Part shown: piece by piece, positions 1 through 7,048 of the stretch
How the letters are laid out: the number at the start of each line of letters is the position of its first letter
Numbering within the stretch: the stretch's first letter is position 1
Source of the DNA: an uncultured Saprospiraceae bacterium
GTDB lineage: Bacteria; Bacteroidota; Bacteroidia; Chitinophagales; Saprospiraceae
DNA length: 12,620 bases
Direction: 5' to 3'
Assembly (NCBI GenBank): GCA_938033975.1
Contig: CALHKJ010000330.1
Coordinates: 1 to 12,620, forward strand
Translations under genes and position numbers: made by a program
The notes under the pieces: model-generated
Told to the model about the DNA's origin: nothing
The model's input: only the letters and a program-made list of their open reading frames with translations
Database searches by the model: none

Positions 1-3000
1 GGATTAGGAATTACACTTAATTTTAGATTTGATTTAGCAGCAAGCTGTTTACAAAGCTTTAGTCCAATTCCTGTTCCTTCTACATTTTTTCTTATTGAAA
101 TAACTTTTTCTGATTCTACAACAAGTTTATTCTTTAGACCAATACCTTGGTCCCTCACTATAAATTCTTTTGTACCATTTTTATCCACTAAGTTATATTC
201 AATCGATCCCCCATCATAGGAAAACTTAATCGCGTTGCTAATCAAATTTCTGATGATAGCTTGTACTATTGTAACATCAGCATAGACAATACTAGTGTCA
301 GCAATATTATTAATAATGATCAGCTGCTTTTGGTTTATAGAATCTTCATATAATTCTGTGATTTTATTAACCTCAAGATGGAGTGAAACCTTTTCTATTT
401 TATTCTCGGTCAACTTCGATTCTTTTGTTGCCCATAATAGAAGATTGTTGAGATTATCATTTAGTGCACCTAGTTTGACATCCGTTTTTTGGGCCAATGC
501 ATCTAATTCATCCAATCGGTCATTCTTTGTCAGAAACTTTACTTTTGATGAGAGATTTGTAAGACTAGAAATTGGATTTCTTAGATCGTGTGCCAAAATT
601 GCAAACAACATGTTTTTAGAATTGTTTGATTCTGTTAGTTCTTTTGTTCTTGTTTTGACTTCTTGTTCCAATTTCACATTTCTATCACTCAGAATTTTAA
701 AATATTTCTTTATGCTCCACCTTGTGATTAATATCACACTGCCTATTATCAATAAGTAAAACAACCAAGTTTTTCTAAATGGCTTAATTACATTTAATTG
801 TAGTCTTAAAATATTAGAAGTAAAAGATGGTTTATTTAAATCGGATATGATTTCAATTTCATACTTACCATATGGTAATCTGTTTAGCTTTAAAATATTA
901 GAGTTTTGAGTTCTCCACTTTTTAAATAATTTAGGAATGCGGTAGCTAAATTGTCTACGTTCAGATTCAAGATAATAATTGGTAGATAATTCTATTTCTA
1001 ATGATAGATCTTGTTGAAGAAAATCAATAGAATTTAATTCTACCATATCAAAATATATATTTTCAATTTTTCCATCGGTTTTAGTTTTTAAAGCATCAAT
1101 TATTCTAAGATTTATATTTCTTTCATTGCTTGTAATAGAAATGCTGTCTGGGTTAAAGAAATTATAACCATTTAAACCTCCAAAGTAAATTTCATTTTTT
1201 TCTTCGTCTAGAAAGAAGCTATGTCTATTGAATTCTGAATCGCTTAATCCATCAATTTCAGTAAAAACTAAAATTCTATTGGTGTTTTTATCAAAGCAAT
1301 TAAGATATCGATTTGTTGAAATCCAAAGTCTATTTGAATTGTCTTCAATTATAGCATGTACATCATTGTTGGATAAGCCATTACTTGTATTATATATTTG
1401 TATTGAGTCAGTAGTTAATTCCCATCTCACCAATCCTCCTTTATTAGTTCCTAGCCAAACCACTGTAGAATCTACTTTATCCTCATGCATGAATTGAATG
1501 ACAAAAGAGTTCTGGTCTTTAAAAATATTGTGAATTCTGAATTCTGAATTTACCTCATCATATCTCAACACTCCTTGAGTCATTGCAAACCATATTTCAC
1601 CATTTTTTTCAATGATGTGATTTGAGGATATACTTTCACCTAATATGGTATCCACTCTCAGCTTTTGTATTTCCATTTGTTCCTCATCAATAACGATTGG
1701 GCCTAAGGTAGAACTTGCATACATCTTTAAACTTGATGAAGATCTAAGAAAGTTGTTTGCTAAACCTGGATGTTCTAAAGGAAAATAAACTACTTTTTTG
1801 TTTTCAAAATCAATTTTTCTTATACCATCTGGTATAAGACCAAATGACCAAATGTGGTTTTCATTTATGGGATCTTGATAATGTCCATAAGCCATATACC
1901 CTAAATCAAGGTTTTTTAAAAATCCAAGTTCATTTTTACCTGATTTATCAATTATAATTTCATGATTATAAACCTTATGAAATAATAAATTTTTACTTAC
2001 GAAAATTCCTCTTACCGAGTTTTTTTGAACCTCATCAAAAGCTAACTTTTGGAAAATTTGTTTTTTGTTATTATATATAAATATACCAAGATTAGTGGCG
2101 GCATAACCTAGACCGGTTTTACTTGTAAAAAATTCATTAACAAGTTTTGCTTTAGCAGGATTTACTTTTGTATAGTCATTCTTTCCTTTAATAATAAAGA
2201 GTTCACCATTTATCAATAGTTGGTTCTCATCGAATTTTTCAAGTTTATTATAAATATCAAATTTATTATAAATATCTGATCTGTATTTAATGTCATTTTT
2301 GTCAAATGTGACTAAGTGATCTAAACGATTCTGATTGAATTCTTTTATTTTAACCTTATCATCAATTACACTAATTAAAAAGATTTTCCCAGAACTTGAG
2401 CTCACCAAAGTTTCATCATCAAGATGAATTTGTGAATCTGATTGGTGTAAAATTTTCCCACCAGAGTTTTTTGTTACAAGAACGTCATTTTCAAGAAAGA
2501 TAATTTCACTTTTTGAATTGATGGTTATCACATTTTGTAAATCTTCAACTTTGGTAAAGTATTCCAATTTATCTGTGAAAGAATAAATTATGTTTTCTTT
2601 TGTACAAAGAAAAAGTTTATCATTTTGATAAATCAATTTTACTACATCCTCTGATTTTATTTGATCAGATCCAATATAATCTTGAAATTCTATTACCTCA
2701 TCTGTAAGAGCATTTACAATTTTGATTTCGGTGTCAAGACAATATATGTTCCAAAATTTGGAGTTTTCTTGCTCTGTTGATACCCCTTGGAAAGTCCATA
2801 TATTCCCAAGACGATCCTTCCATAATTTGACAATGATATCCGATCCTACTCCTCGTTCTTTATCTACATTGATATCTGATAAAGAATACCCATTATATTT
2901 TTGTAAAGTCTCAAAAGAACTTATCCAAAGATTACCAAAGTCATCCTCAACAATATGTAGTATAAGTTCGCTATTTAAACCATCTTCTGATCCAATATGT

Positions 3001-3089
3001 CCAATATGAACATCTGATTGAGCATGTATCAAATTGATAGATAAACCTAATAGAATTAATAACCATATTTTGCTTATCAATAAATTCAT
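1..3089 (-). CDS. Two-component-regulator-propeller sensor histidine kinase (C-terminus cut by window edge)
   Basis: This open frame runs about 1029 codons on the minus strand without a stop, and its end lies beyond position 1. A signal peptide (hydrophobic residues 8-21, cleavage likely after HA at 22-23) leads to a long periplasmic sensor. Propeller blades are recognisable near residues 50-66 (GNLWISS...YNGY), 498-512, 545-558 (VWLGTNKGGL), 570-600 (NRLWIST) and 633-647; the middle is divergent. A Y_Y_Y-type beta-sandwich occupies about 694-763, a membrane helix about 772-790, then a charged helical linker. The kinase core has the phosphoacceptor H834 (AHDLRNP), N box with N952, G1 box D980 (DQGIGL) and G2 box GTGIGL at 1005-1010, so it should be active. 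Only some 15-25 residues of the ATPase fold seem missing; a fused receiver or AraC domain further on cannot be excluded. An in-frame ATG at 3146 would bury the signal peptide, so 3089 is preferred. The ligand is unknown; related propeller sensors often respond to glycans. Confidence 0.93.
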   Translation of the reverse strand, partial: MNLLISKIWLLILLGLSINLIHAQSDVHIGHIGSEDGLNSELILHIVEDDFGNLWISSFETLQKYNGYSLSDINVDKERGVGSDIIVKLWKDRLGNIWTFQGVSTEQENSKFWNIYCLDTEIKIVNALTDEVIEFQDYIGSDQIKSEDVVKLIYQNDKLFLCTKENIIYSFTDKLEYFTKVEDLQNVITINSKSEIIFLENDVLVTKNSGGKILHQSDSQIHLDDETLVSSSSGKIFLISVIDDKVKIKEFNQNRLDHLVTFDKNDIKYRSDIYNKFDIYNKLEKFDENQLLINGELFIIKGKNDYTKVNPAKAKLVNEFFTSKTGLGYAATNLGIFIYNNKKQIFQKLAFDEVQKNSVRGIFVSKNLLFHKVYNHEIIIDKSGKNELGFLKNLDLGYMAYGHYQDPINENHIWSFGLIPDGIRKIDFENKKVVYFPLEHPGLANNFLRSSSSLKMYASSTLGPIVIDEEQMEIQKLRVDTILGESISSNHIIEKNGEIWFAMTQGVLRYDEVNSEFRIHNIFKDQNSFVIQFMHEDKVDSTVVWLGTNKGGLVRWELTTDSIQIYNTSNGLSNNDVHAIIEDNSNRLWISTNRYLNCFDKNTNRILVFTEIDGLSDSEFNRHSFFLDEEKNEIYFGGLNGYNFFNPDSISITSNERNINLRIIDALKTKTDGKIENIYFDMVELNSIDFLQQDLSLEIELSTNYYLESERRQFSYRIPKLFKKWRTQNSNILKLNRLPYGKYEIEIISDLNKPSFTSNILRLQLNVIKPFRKTWLFYLLIIGSVILITRWSIKKYFKILSDRNVKLEQEVKTRTKELTESNNSKNMLFAILAHDLRNPISSLTNLSSKVKFLTKNDRLDELDALAQKTDVKLGALNDNLNNLLLWATKESKLTENKIEKVSLHLEVNKITELYEDSINQKQLIIINNIADTSIVYADVTIVQAIIRNLISNAIKFSYDGGSIEYNLVDKNGTKEFIVRDQGIGLKNKLVVESEKVISIRKNVEGTGIGLKLCKQLAAKSNLKLSVIPN
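2244..2276. repeat. 18-bp tandem duplication inside the kinase gene
   Basis: The 15-mer TTTATTATAAATATC occurs at 2244-2258 and again at 2262-2276, a period of exactly 18 bp. Read on the minus strand it encodes DIYNKF followed by DIYNKL, so the frame is kept and six residues are doubled in the propeller region, near residues 271-282. It looks like slipped-strand duplication. Confidence 0.9.
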
Positions 3090-3111
3090 TATAGTGGCTG
3101 ATAAATTAAAG

Positions 3112-3119
3112 CAAAGATG
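3112..3119 (-). promoter_or_regulatory. Possible -7 promoter element of the sensor kinase
   Basis: On the minus strand the sequence reads CATCTTTG, seven of eight positions matching the Bacteroidota consensus TAnnTTTG. Transcription would begin roughly 15 bases before the ATG at 3089, which supports that start over the upstream ATG at 3146. No good -33 TTG at proper spacing is seen, so the call is weak. Confidence 0.3.
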
Positions 3120-3158
3120 TATTACAAGTATTTGATTTAAAGCCATGCGGGTCTTAAA

Positions 3159-3174
3159 ATGCATTAAGATGCAT
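3159..3174. promoter_or_regulatory. ATGCAT-N4-ATGCAT dyad in the divergent control region
   Basis: Two identical self-complementary hexamers ATGCAT lie 10 bp apart (3159-3164 and 3169-3174), one helical turn, separated by TAAG. The array is both a direct and an inverted repeat. It sits between the divergently transcribed sensor kinase and DUF819 gene, about 70 bp upstream of the kinase ATG and 100 bp upstream of the DUF819 ATG. A regulator-binding site is an inference from symmetry and position only. Confidence 0.35.
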
Positions 3175-3228
3175 GAATTTGTCCACTAATATATTCTAAG
3201 AAAGCAATTACTTGAAAATTTATAAGTA

Positions 3229-3258
3229 TTTGCGCTTGACGCAGAATTGATTATTTTG
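3229..3258 (+). promoter_or_regulatory. Possible promoter of the DUF819 gene
   Basis: TTTG at 3229-3232 is followed after 18 bp by TTATTTTG at 3251-3258, one mismatch from TAnnTTTG. This resembles the Bacteroidota -33/-7 arrangement and would give a leader of about 10 bases before the ATG at 3275. The mismatch at the second base and AT-rich background keep confidence low. Confidence 0.33.
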
Positions 3259-3274
3259 CAGAATAAGCAATTTT

Positions 3275-4684
3275 ATGATGCCACTATTTATCAAACCTGT
3301 CTTTACCAATGACGCAGTAGTTTTTGGAATATTAATGATAATCCTTGCTGCCATTTTCTACACCTCACATTTAGAATCGAAGGGTTGGAAAAAGTTCTAC
3401 ACATTCGTTCCTTCATTGCTACTTTGTTATTTTATTCCAGCTATTTTCAATTGGCCCTTAAATCTAATTGCACCGCACTGGTTTGATGGTGACGGCTTGA
3501 TGCAACTTTTAAGTAACAACAACCTCACTCTACCAAATGGCTTATCTTATGATGCAACTATTGCTTGGCTGACTGAAAATGGTATTACCAAGGAAATGTA
3601 TGAGCCTGTCACCAGACATTCTAGTTTATACTATGTTGCCTCCAGATATTTACTACCAGCAAGTTTGATTCTTTTGTGCTTAGGTATTGACCTCAAAGCA
3701 GTTTTTAATCTTGGTTCGAAAGCATTGATTATGTTTTTTGCAGCTTCAATAGGAATCATTATTGGTGGACCGATTGCCTTACTTATCATTTCGAATTTTT
3801 TCCCAGATTTAATAGGTGGCGTTACTCCTGATCAACTTTGGAGAGGATTAAGTACCGTTGCTGGAAGTTGGATTGGTGGAGGCGCCAATCAAGCCGCTAT
3901 GAAGGAAATCTATGATGTTGCAGATAATCTGTTTGGGACTATGATTGTGGTTGATGTAGTGGTTGCAAATATTTGGATGGGATTTCTATTGTATGGTGCA
4001 AGTAGATCTGATAAAGTTGATAAGTTATTAAAAGCTGACAACTCATCCATTACGGCATTGAAGGAATCAGTATCAAATTACAGAGCAAGTGTTTCTGAGA
4101 TGCCAACTGTGACCAAGATGTTTGTTTTAGGTGCTATTGCTTTTGGAGGTGTCGCTCTTTCGCATTGGGGTAGTGATGTAATTGTTCCAATTATGAAAGC
4201 ATCAAAAGAAACACTTTCAAGTTTAAGATTAGATAGTTTGATGTCTGGCTTCTTCTGGCTTATAGTGATTTCTACTACGGTCGGTGTTGTAGCATCCTTT
4301 ACGAAAGCAAGAAAACTAGAAGGAATTGGTGCATCAAGATGGGGCAGCATCTTCATATATATTTTGGTTGCTACCATTGGAATGAAAATGAACTTAGGCG
4401 ACGTATTTGACAATTTGGGCTTGTTTGCTGTGGGCATAACTTGGATGTCTGTGCACGTAATAATCTTGCTCTTTGTCGCTTGGTTGATTAAAGCGCCATT
4501 CTTTTTTGTGGCAGTTGGAAGCCAAGCCAATGTAGGTGGAGCTGCTTCAGCACCTATTGTTGCCTCCGCATTTGACTCTTCTTTAGCCCCAGTTGGGGTC
4601 CTTATGGCCGTATTAGGCTATGCTTTGGGTACCTATGGTGCCATTATATGTGCTACTTTAATGCAATATGTGGCTACTGGTTAG
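3275..4684 (+). CDS. DUF819 family multi-pass inner-membrane protein (YjcL-like)
   Basis: The 469-residue protein is strongly hydrophobic with about ten to twelve predicted membrane helices, for example near 15-32, 43-62, 125-142, 151-176, 220-242, 281-297, 323-342, 357-370, 385-406 and 438-460. Two glycine-rich conserved segments mark the family: AGSWIGGGANQAAM at 196-209 and GSQANVGGAASAP at 415-427. Their pseudo-repeated character is reminiscent of the discontinuous helices of cation:proton antiporter and bile-acid-type transporters, but the substrate is not known to me. Length is usual for the family. The start has two adjacent ATGs (3275 and 3278); the first is used here. It is divergent from the sensor kinase and separated by 157 bp from the next operon, so it is probably transcribed alone. 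Membership is confident; transport activity is inferred. Confidence 0.9.
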   Translation: MMPLFIKPVFTNDAVVFGILMIILAAIFYTSHLESKGWKKFYTFVPSLLLCYFIPAIFNWPLNLIAPHWFDGDGLMQLLSNNNLTLPNGLSYDATIAWLTENGITKEMYEPVTRHSSLYYVASRYLLPASLILLCLGIDLKAVFNLGSKALIMFFAASIGIIIGGPIALLIISNFFPDLIGGVTPDQLWRGLSTVAGSWIGGGANQAAMKEIYDVADNLFGTMIVVDVVVANIWMGFLLYGASRSDKVDKLLKADNSSITALKESVSNYRASVSEMPTVTKMFVLGAIAFGGVALSHWGSDVIVPIMKASKETLSSLRLDSLMSGFFWLIVISTTVGVVASFTKARKLEGIGASRWGSIFIYILVATIGMKMNLGDVFDNLGLFAVGITWMSVHVIILLFVAWLIKAPFFFVAVGSQANVGGAASAPIVASAFDSSLAPVGVLMAVLGYALGTYGAIICATLMQYVATG

Positions 4685-4696
4685 AGCTAAAACAAG

Positions 4697-4729
4697 ACAT
4701 TATAGCTTTATTTAATGTTTTTGCTTTTA
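4697..4729 (+). terminator. Weak candidate terminator after the DUF819 gene
   Basis: ACATTA (4697-4702) and TAATGT (4713-4718) can pair over a 10-base loop, followed by TTTTTGCTTTT-like T-rich sequence. The stem is short and purely AT-dominated, so it may be chance, but its place just after the stop at 4684 fits. Confidence 0.25.
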
Positions 4730-4804
4730 TAGGGCTTTGAGACGGAACTTATTGATTATCAAAGGGTTTATATGCACTAATAGCTGATTTTAGCGCATAT
4801 TTTT

Positions 4805-4812
4805 TATCTTTG
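4805..4812 (+). promoter_or_regulatory. Bacteroidota -7 promoter element for the glycogen-synthase-like operon
   Basis: TATCTTTG is a perfect match to TAnnTTTG and ends 29 bases before the ATG at 4842, placing the transcript start near 4819. No TTG is found at the -33 position. It would drive the operon running to 9602. Confidence 0.7.
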
Positions 4813-4841
4813 CGTTCCTTTAAAGCTGCTAAAGCAATTAT

Positions 4842-5648
4842 ATGAGTAAAAAGAGAATACTCTTTATCACACAAGAAATGAATCCTTATACGACCATTTC
4901 AGAAATTTCTGAAAAGGTCAGAGCTCTAGCTCCTCATGTTCAGGGAGGCGATATTGAGATCAGGGTTTTGATGCCGAAGTATGGTATTATCAATGAAAGA
5001 AGGCATAGACTTCATGAGGTTGTAAGACTATCGGGAATGAATATCATTGTTGATGATGATGATTTCCCTCTAATCATAAAAGTTGCTTCTTTACCAGGAG
5101 CAAGACTTCAAGTATACTTTTTAGACAATGAAGAATTCTTTAAAAGAAAGTTTGTCTTTAATAACAAAGAAGAAAAGCCTTTTGAAGACAACCAAGATAG
5201 AATGGTTTTCTTCTGTAAAGGAGTTATTGAAACAGTAAAGAAATTTGGATGGTCTCCAGACGTTGTTCATTGCAATGGATGGTTTACGGCACTAGTTCCT
5301 TTATTTTTGAAAAAAGTATACACACACGATCCTGTTTTTGAAAATTCGAAAATTGTTTTTTCAATGTTTAAGGATGAATACTCACAACATTTTACTGATA
5401 GATTCTTTGATATCGCAAAAATCAATGAATTAGAAGATGAAGACTTGGCTCCATTTAAAGATGGTGACAAAGTGCTTCTAAACCAAGGTGCTCTAGCTTA
5501 TTCAGATGCCATCATCAAAGACAGTGAAGAACTGTCTGATGGAGAACAAAAGGCATGGGCTGACTCTGATAAACCAAAATTGGATTTCTTTGTTGATGAC
5601 GACTACAAGAAGGAAAGTTTGAAATTCTTTAATGAACTATTGGGATAA
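4842..5648 (+). CDS. Short glycogen/starch synthase-like protein (GT5 N-terminal domain only)
   Basis: The 268 residues match the N-terminal Rossmann half of GT5 glycogen synthase: ILFITQE at 6-12, VLMPKYG at 42-48, and the WSPDVVHCNGWFTALVPLFLK-type segment at 137-157. The usual ADP-glucose motif KxGGL after the first strand is replaced by YTTIS, and the family HDW is here NGW (145-147). The whole C-terminal nucleotide-sugar domain is absent, and the frame ends cleanly, so this is not a fresh truncation: from memory, about 270-residue versions are widespread in Bacteroidota at the same place beside DUF4270 and glmS. It is therefore doubtful that it makes glycogen; a binding, regulatory or structural role is equally likely. 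It is the first gene of the operon, 41 bp before the DUF4270 gene, with a good promoter upstream. The C-terminus is acidic. The family is confident, the function is not. Confidence 0.88.
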   Translation: MSKKRILFITQEMNPYTTISEISEKVRALAPHVQGGDIEIRVLMPKYGIINERRHRLHEVVRLSGMNIIVDDDDFPLIIKVASLPGARLQVYFLDNEEFFKRKFVFNNKEEKPFEDNQDRMVFFCKGVIETVKKFGWSPDVVHCNGWFTALVPLFLKKVYTHDPVFENSKIVFSMFKDEYSQHFTDRFFDIAKINELEDEDLAPFKDGDKVLLNQGALAYSDAIIKDSEELSDGEQKAWADSDKPKLDFFVDDDYKKESLKFFNELLG

Positions 5649-5689
5649 TATTTTTTCCAGTTCTGAGTTATATCTGAACAAATAATTTT

Positions 5690-7039
5690 ATGAGATTACT
5701 GTTTTTATTTGCCACAACTTTATTATTCATCGCGGCGTGTAACGATCCAGGAACCATTGGTATTGGTTTGTTAGGAAATGAGGAGTTAGAAATTGGATTC
5801 ACTGATACGGTGTTGGTAAAAGCAAAGGTGGTTCCTGATGATAGCACTTTTATAAATTCTGCAATTTCTGTCCATTCTATTGGTCAACTTGACGAACCAG
5901 TTTTTGGAAAAACTACAAGTCAGCTTTTTACAGATATTAGAATTGCTGCATTTACATTTCCAAACTTTAGTGTTGCTACATTGGATTCTGTAGTGATGAG
6001 AATTCCACTTGATTCGCTTACTATTTATGGCGATCCGACGGCAGTTCATCATGTAGAAGTATTCCAACTTACGGAAGAGTTTGCTGTTGGCAAAGAAGCT
6101 TTAGGTGATGAATTGGACTCTACTTCTGAATTAGAATATGGTGACCTACTAGGAGAAACAATGTTTGTTGCAAATTATTTTGATACTGTTATGGTTGACA
6201 AACATGCAGAAGAAGATAGCTTGCTTTTGCCACATCTTAGGGTTAGACTAGATGATGAATTTGGCGAACAATTTATGGGGCTTGTAATTACTGACTTGGA
6301 AGATAATTCGTTTAATGAATTGGCGAAAGGGTTATTAATTAGAGACACTCCTACCAAGGATAATTTACTTGCACTTAATTTTGGAGGCCCATTGGGCGTA
6401 GGTGCTTTGGATTTTTATTATACTGATACTACTACTACCAGAATCTATACTGCTAGAATTGGTGTTGATCGTTTTCTTAATGTGAAGAAGGAACAAGAAG
6501 GTTCAGAAGTAGAAGCAGCGTTTAATAATTCAAATGATGATCAAGAATTTTTATACCTAGAACCATATGCAGGAGCAAATGTTGAATTTGATATTTCTGG
6601 TATAGCACAATTCGATGATAAAATAATCAACAACGTACAACTTGAGATAACCTTAGCAGAGTTTTCTGATTATAATTATAACACCTACCCTGCTGTTCCT
6701 AGTGTTACTTTATCCTACCGAGATGAAAATAATGATCTTGTTTTAATAAGTGATATTTCACCTACAAATGATTCCGGATTTGATCAGCAGCTTAGTATAA
6801 CTCAAATTGAATCTGTGTTTGGAGGAGTCTTATCAGAAAATAGTGATGGAGATATGATTTACACCATGGATATTTCTAATCATGCGATTGATCTTCTAAA
6901 TGGTGATTTAGGTAATAACAACTACAAAGTATACATGAAGTCGTTTTTCGAAAACGAAGATCCAAATAGATCCATTATCCATGGAAATGGGCCAGCTGGT
7001 AAAGGCCCCAAATTAAAACTGGTTGTCACGGAACCATAA
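5690..7039 (+). CDS. DUF4270 family lipoprotein
   Basis: The protein has 449 residues. A lipoprotein signal is clear: MRLL, a hydrophobic run, then the lipobox IAAC with acylated C17, followed by NDPG. After it comes the family opening with a glycine-rich turn (GTIGIGLLG, 21-29) and a long beta-rich, acidic body without membrane helices, including the repeated theme of short strands ending in DSVVMRI near 99-105 and a C-terminal KGPKLKLVV strand. It belongs to DUF4270, a Bacteroidota-restricted family of unknown function, presumably anchored in the outer membrane. It lies 9 bp upstream of glmS and 41 bp after the glycogen-synthase-like gene, so cotranscription is likely. No strongly charged surface-export signal follows the cysteine, so orientation (periplasmic or surface) is open. 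Confidence 0.88.
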   Translation: MRLLFLFATTLLFIAACNDPGTIGIGLLGNEELEIGFTDTVLVKAKVVPDDSTFINSAISVHSIGQLDEPVFGKTTSQLFTDIRIAAFTFPNFSVATLDSVVMRIPLDSLTIYGDPTAVHHVEVFQLTEEFAVGKEALGDELDSTSELEYGDLLGETMFVANYFDTVMVDKHAEEDSLLLPHLRVRLDDEFGEQFMGLVITDLEDNSFNELAKGLLIRDTPTKDNLLALNFGGPLGVGALDFYYTDTTTTRIYTARIGVDRFLNVKKEQEGSEVEAAFNNSNDDQEFLYLEPYAGANVEFDISGIAQFDDKIINNVQLEITLAEFSDYNYNTYPAVPSVTLSYRDENNDLVLISDISPTNDSGFDQQLSITQIESVFGGVLSENSDGDMIYTMDISNHAIDLLNGDLGNNNYKVYMKSFFENEDPNRSIIHGNGPAGKGPKLKLVVTEP

Positions 7040-7048
7040 TAAAAGAAT

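Noticed and set aside
295..3009. Plus-strand open frames at 295-759, 1228-1497 and 2722-3009
   Set aside because: They lie wholly opposite the sensor kinase, whose frame is continuous with clear signal peptide, propeller and kinase motifs. Their translations are serine/phenylalanine/leucine-rich antisense products without any family motif.
3090..3146. Longer kinase starting at the in-frame ATG at 3146
   Set aside because: It would put 19 residues before a well-formed signal peptide, and the candidate -7 element at 3112-3119 would lie inside the gene.
4078..4530. Minus-strand open frame of 150 codons
   Set aside because: It is antisense to conserved transmembrane segments of the DUF819 gene and has no recognisable features or promoter.
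4787..4797. ATTTTAGCGCA shared with the grpE upstream region
   Set aside because: An 11-base match between two places in a 12.6-kb AT-rich window is expected by chance many times, so I do not treat it as a regulon site.
7040..7048. glmS ribozyme or riboswitch upstream of glmS
   Set aside because: Only nine bases separate glmS from the preceding coding sequence, so there is no room, and this ribozyme is known mainly from Firmicutes.
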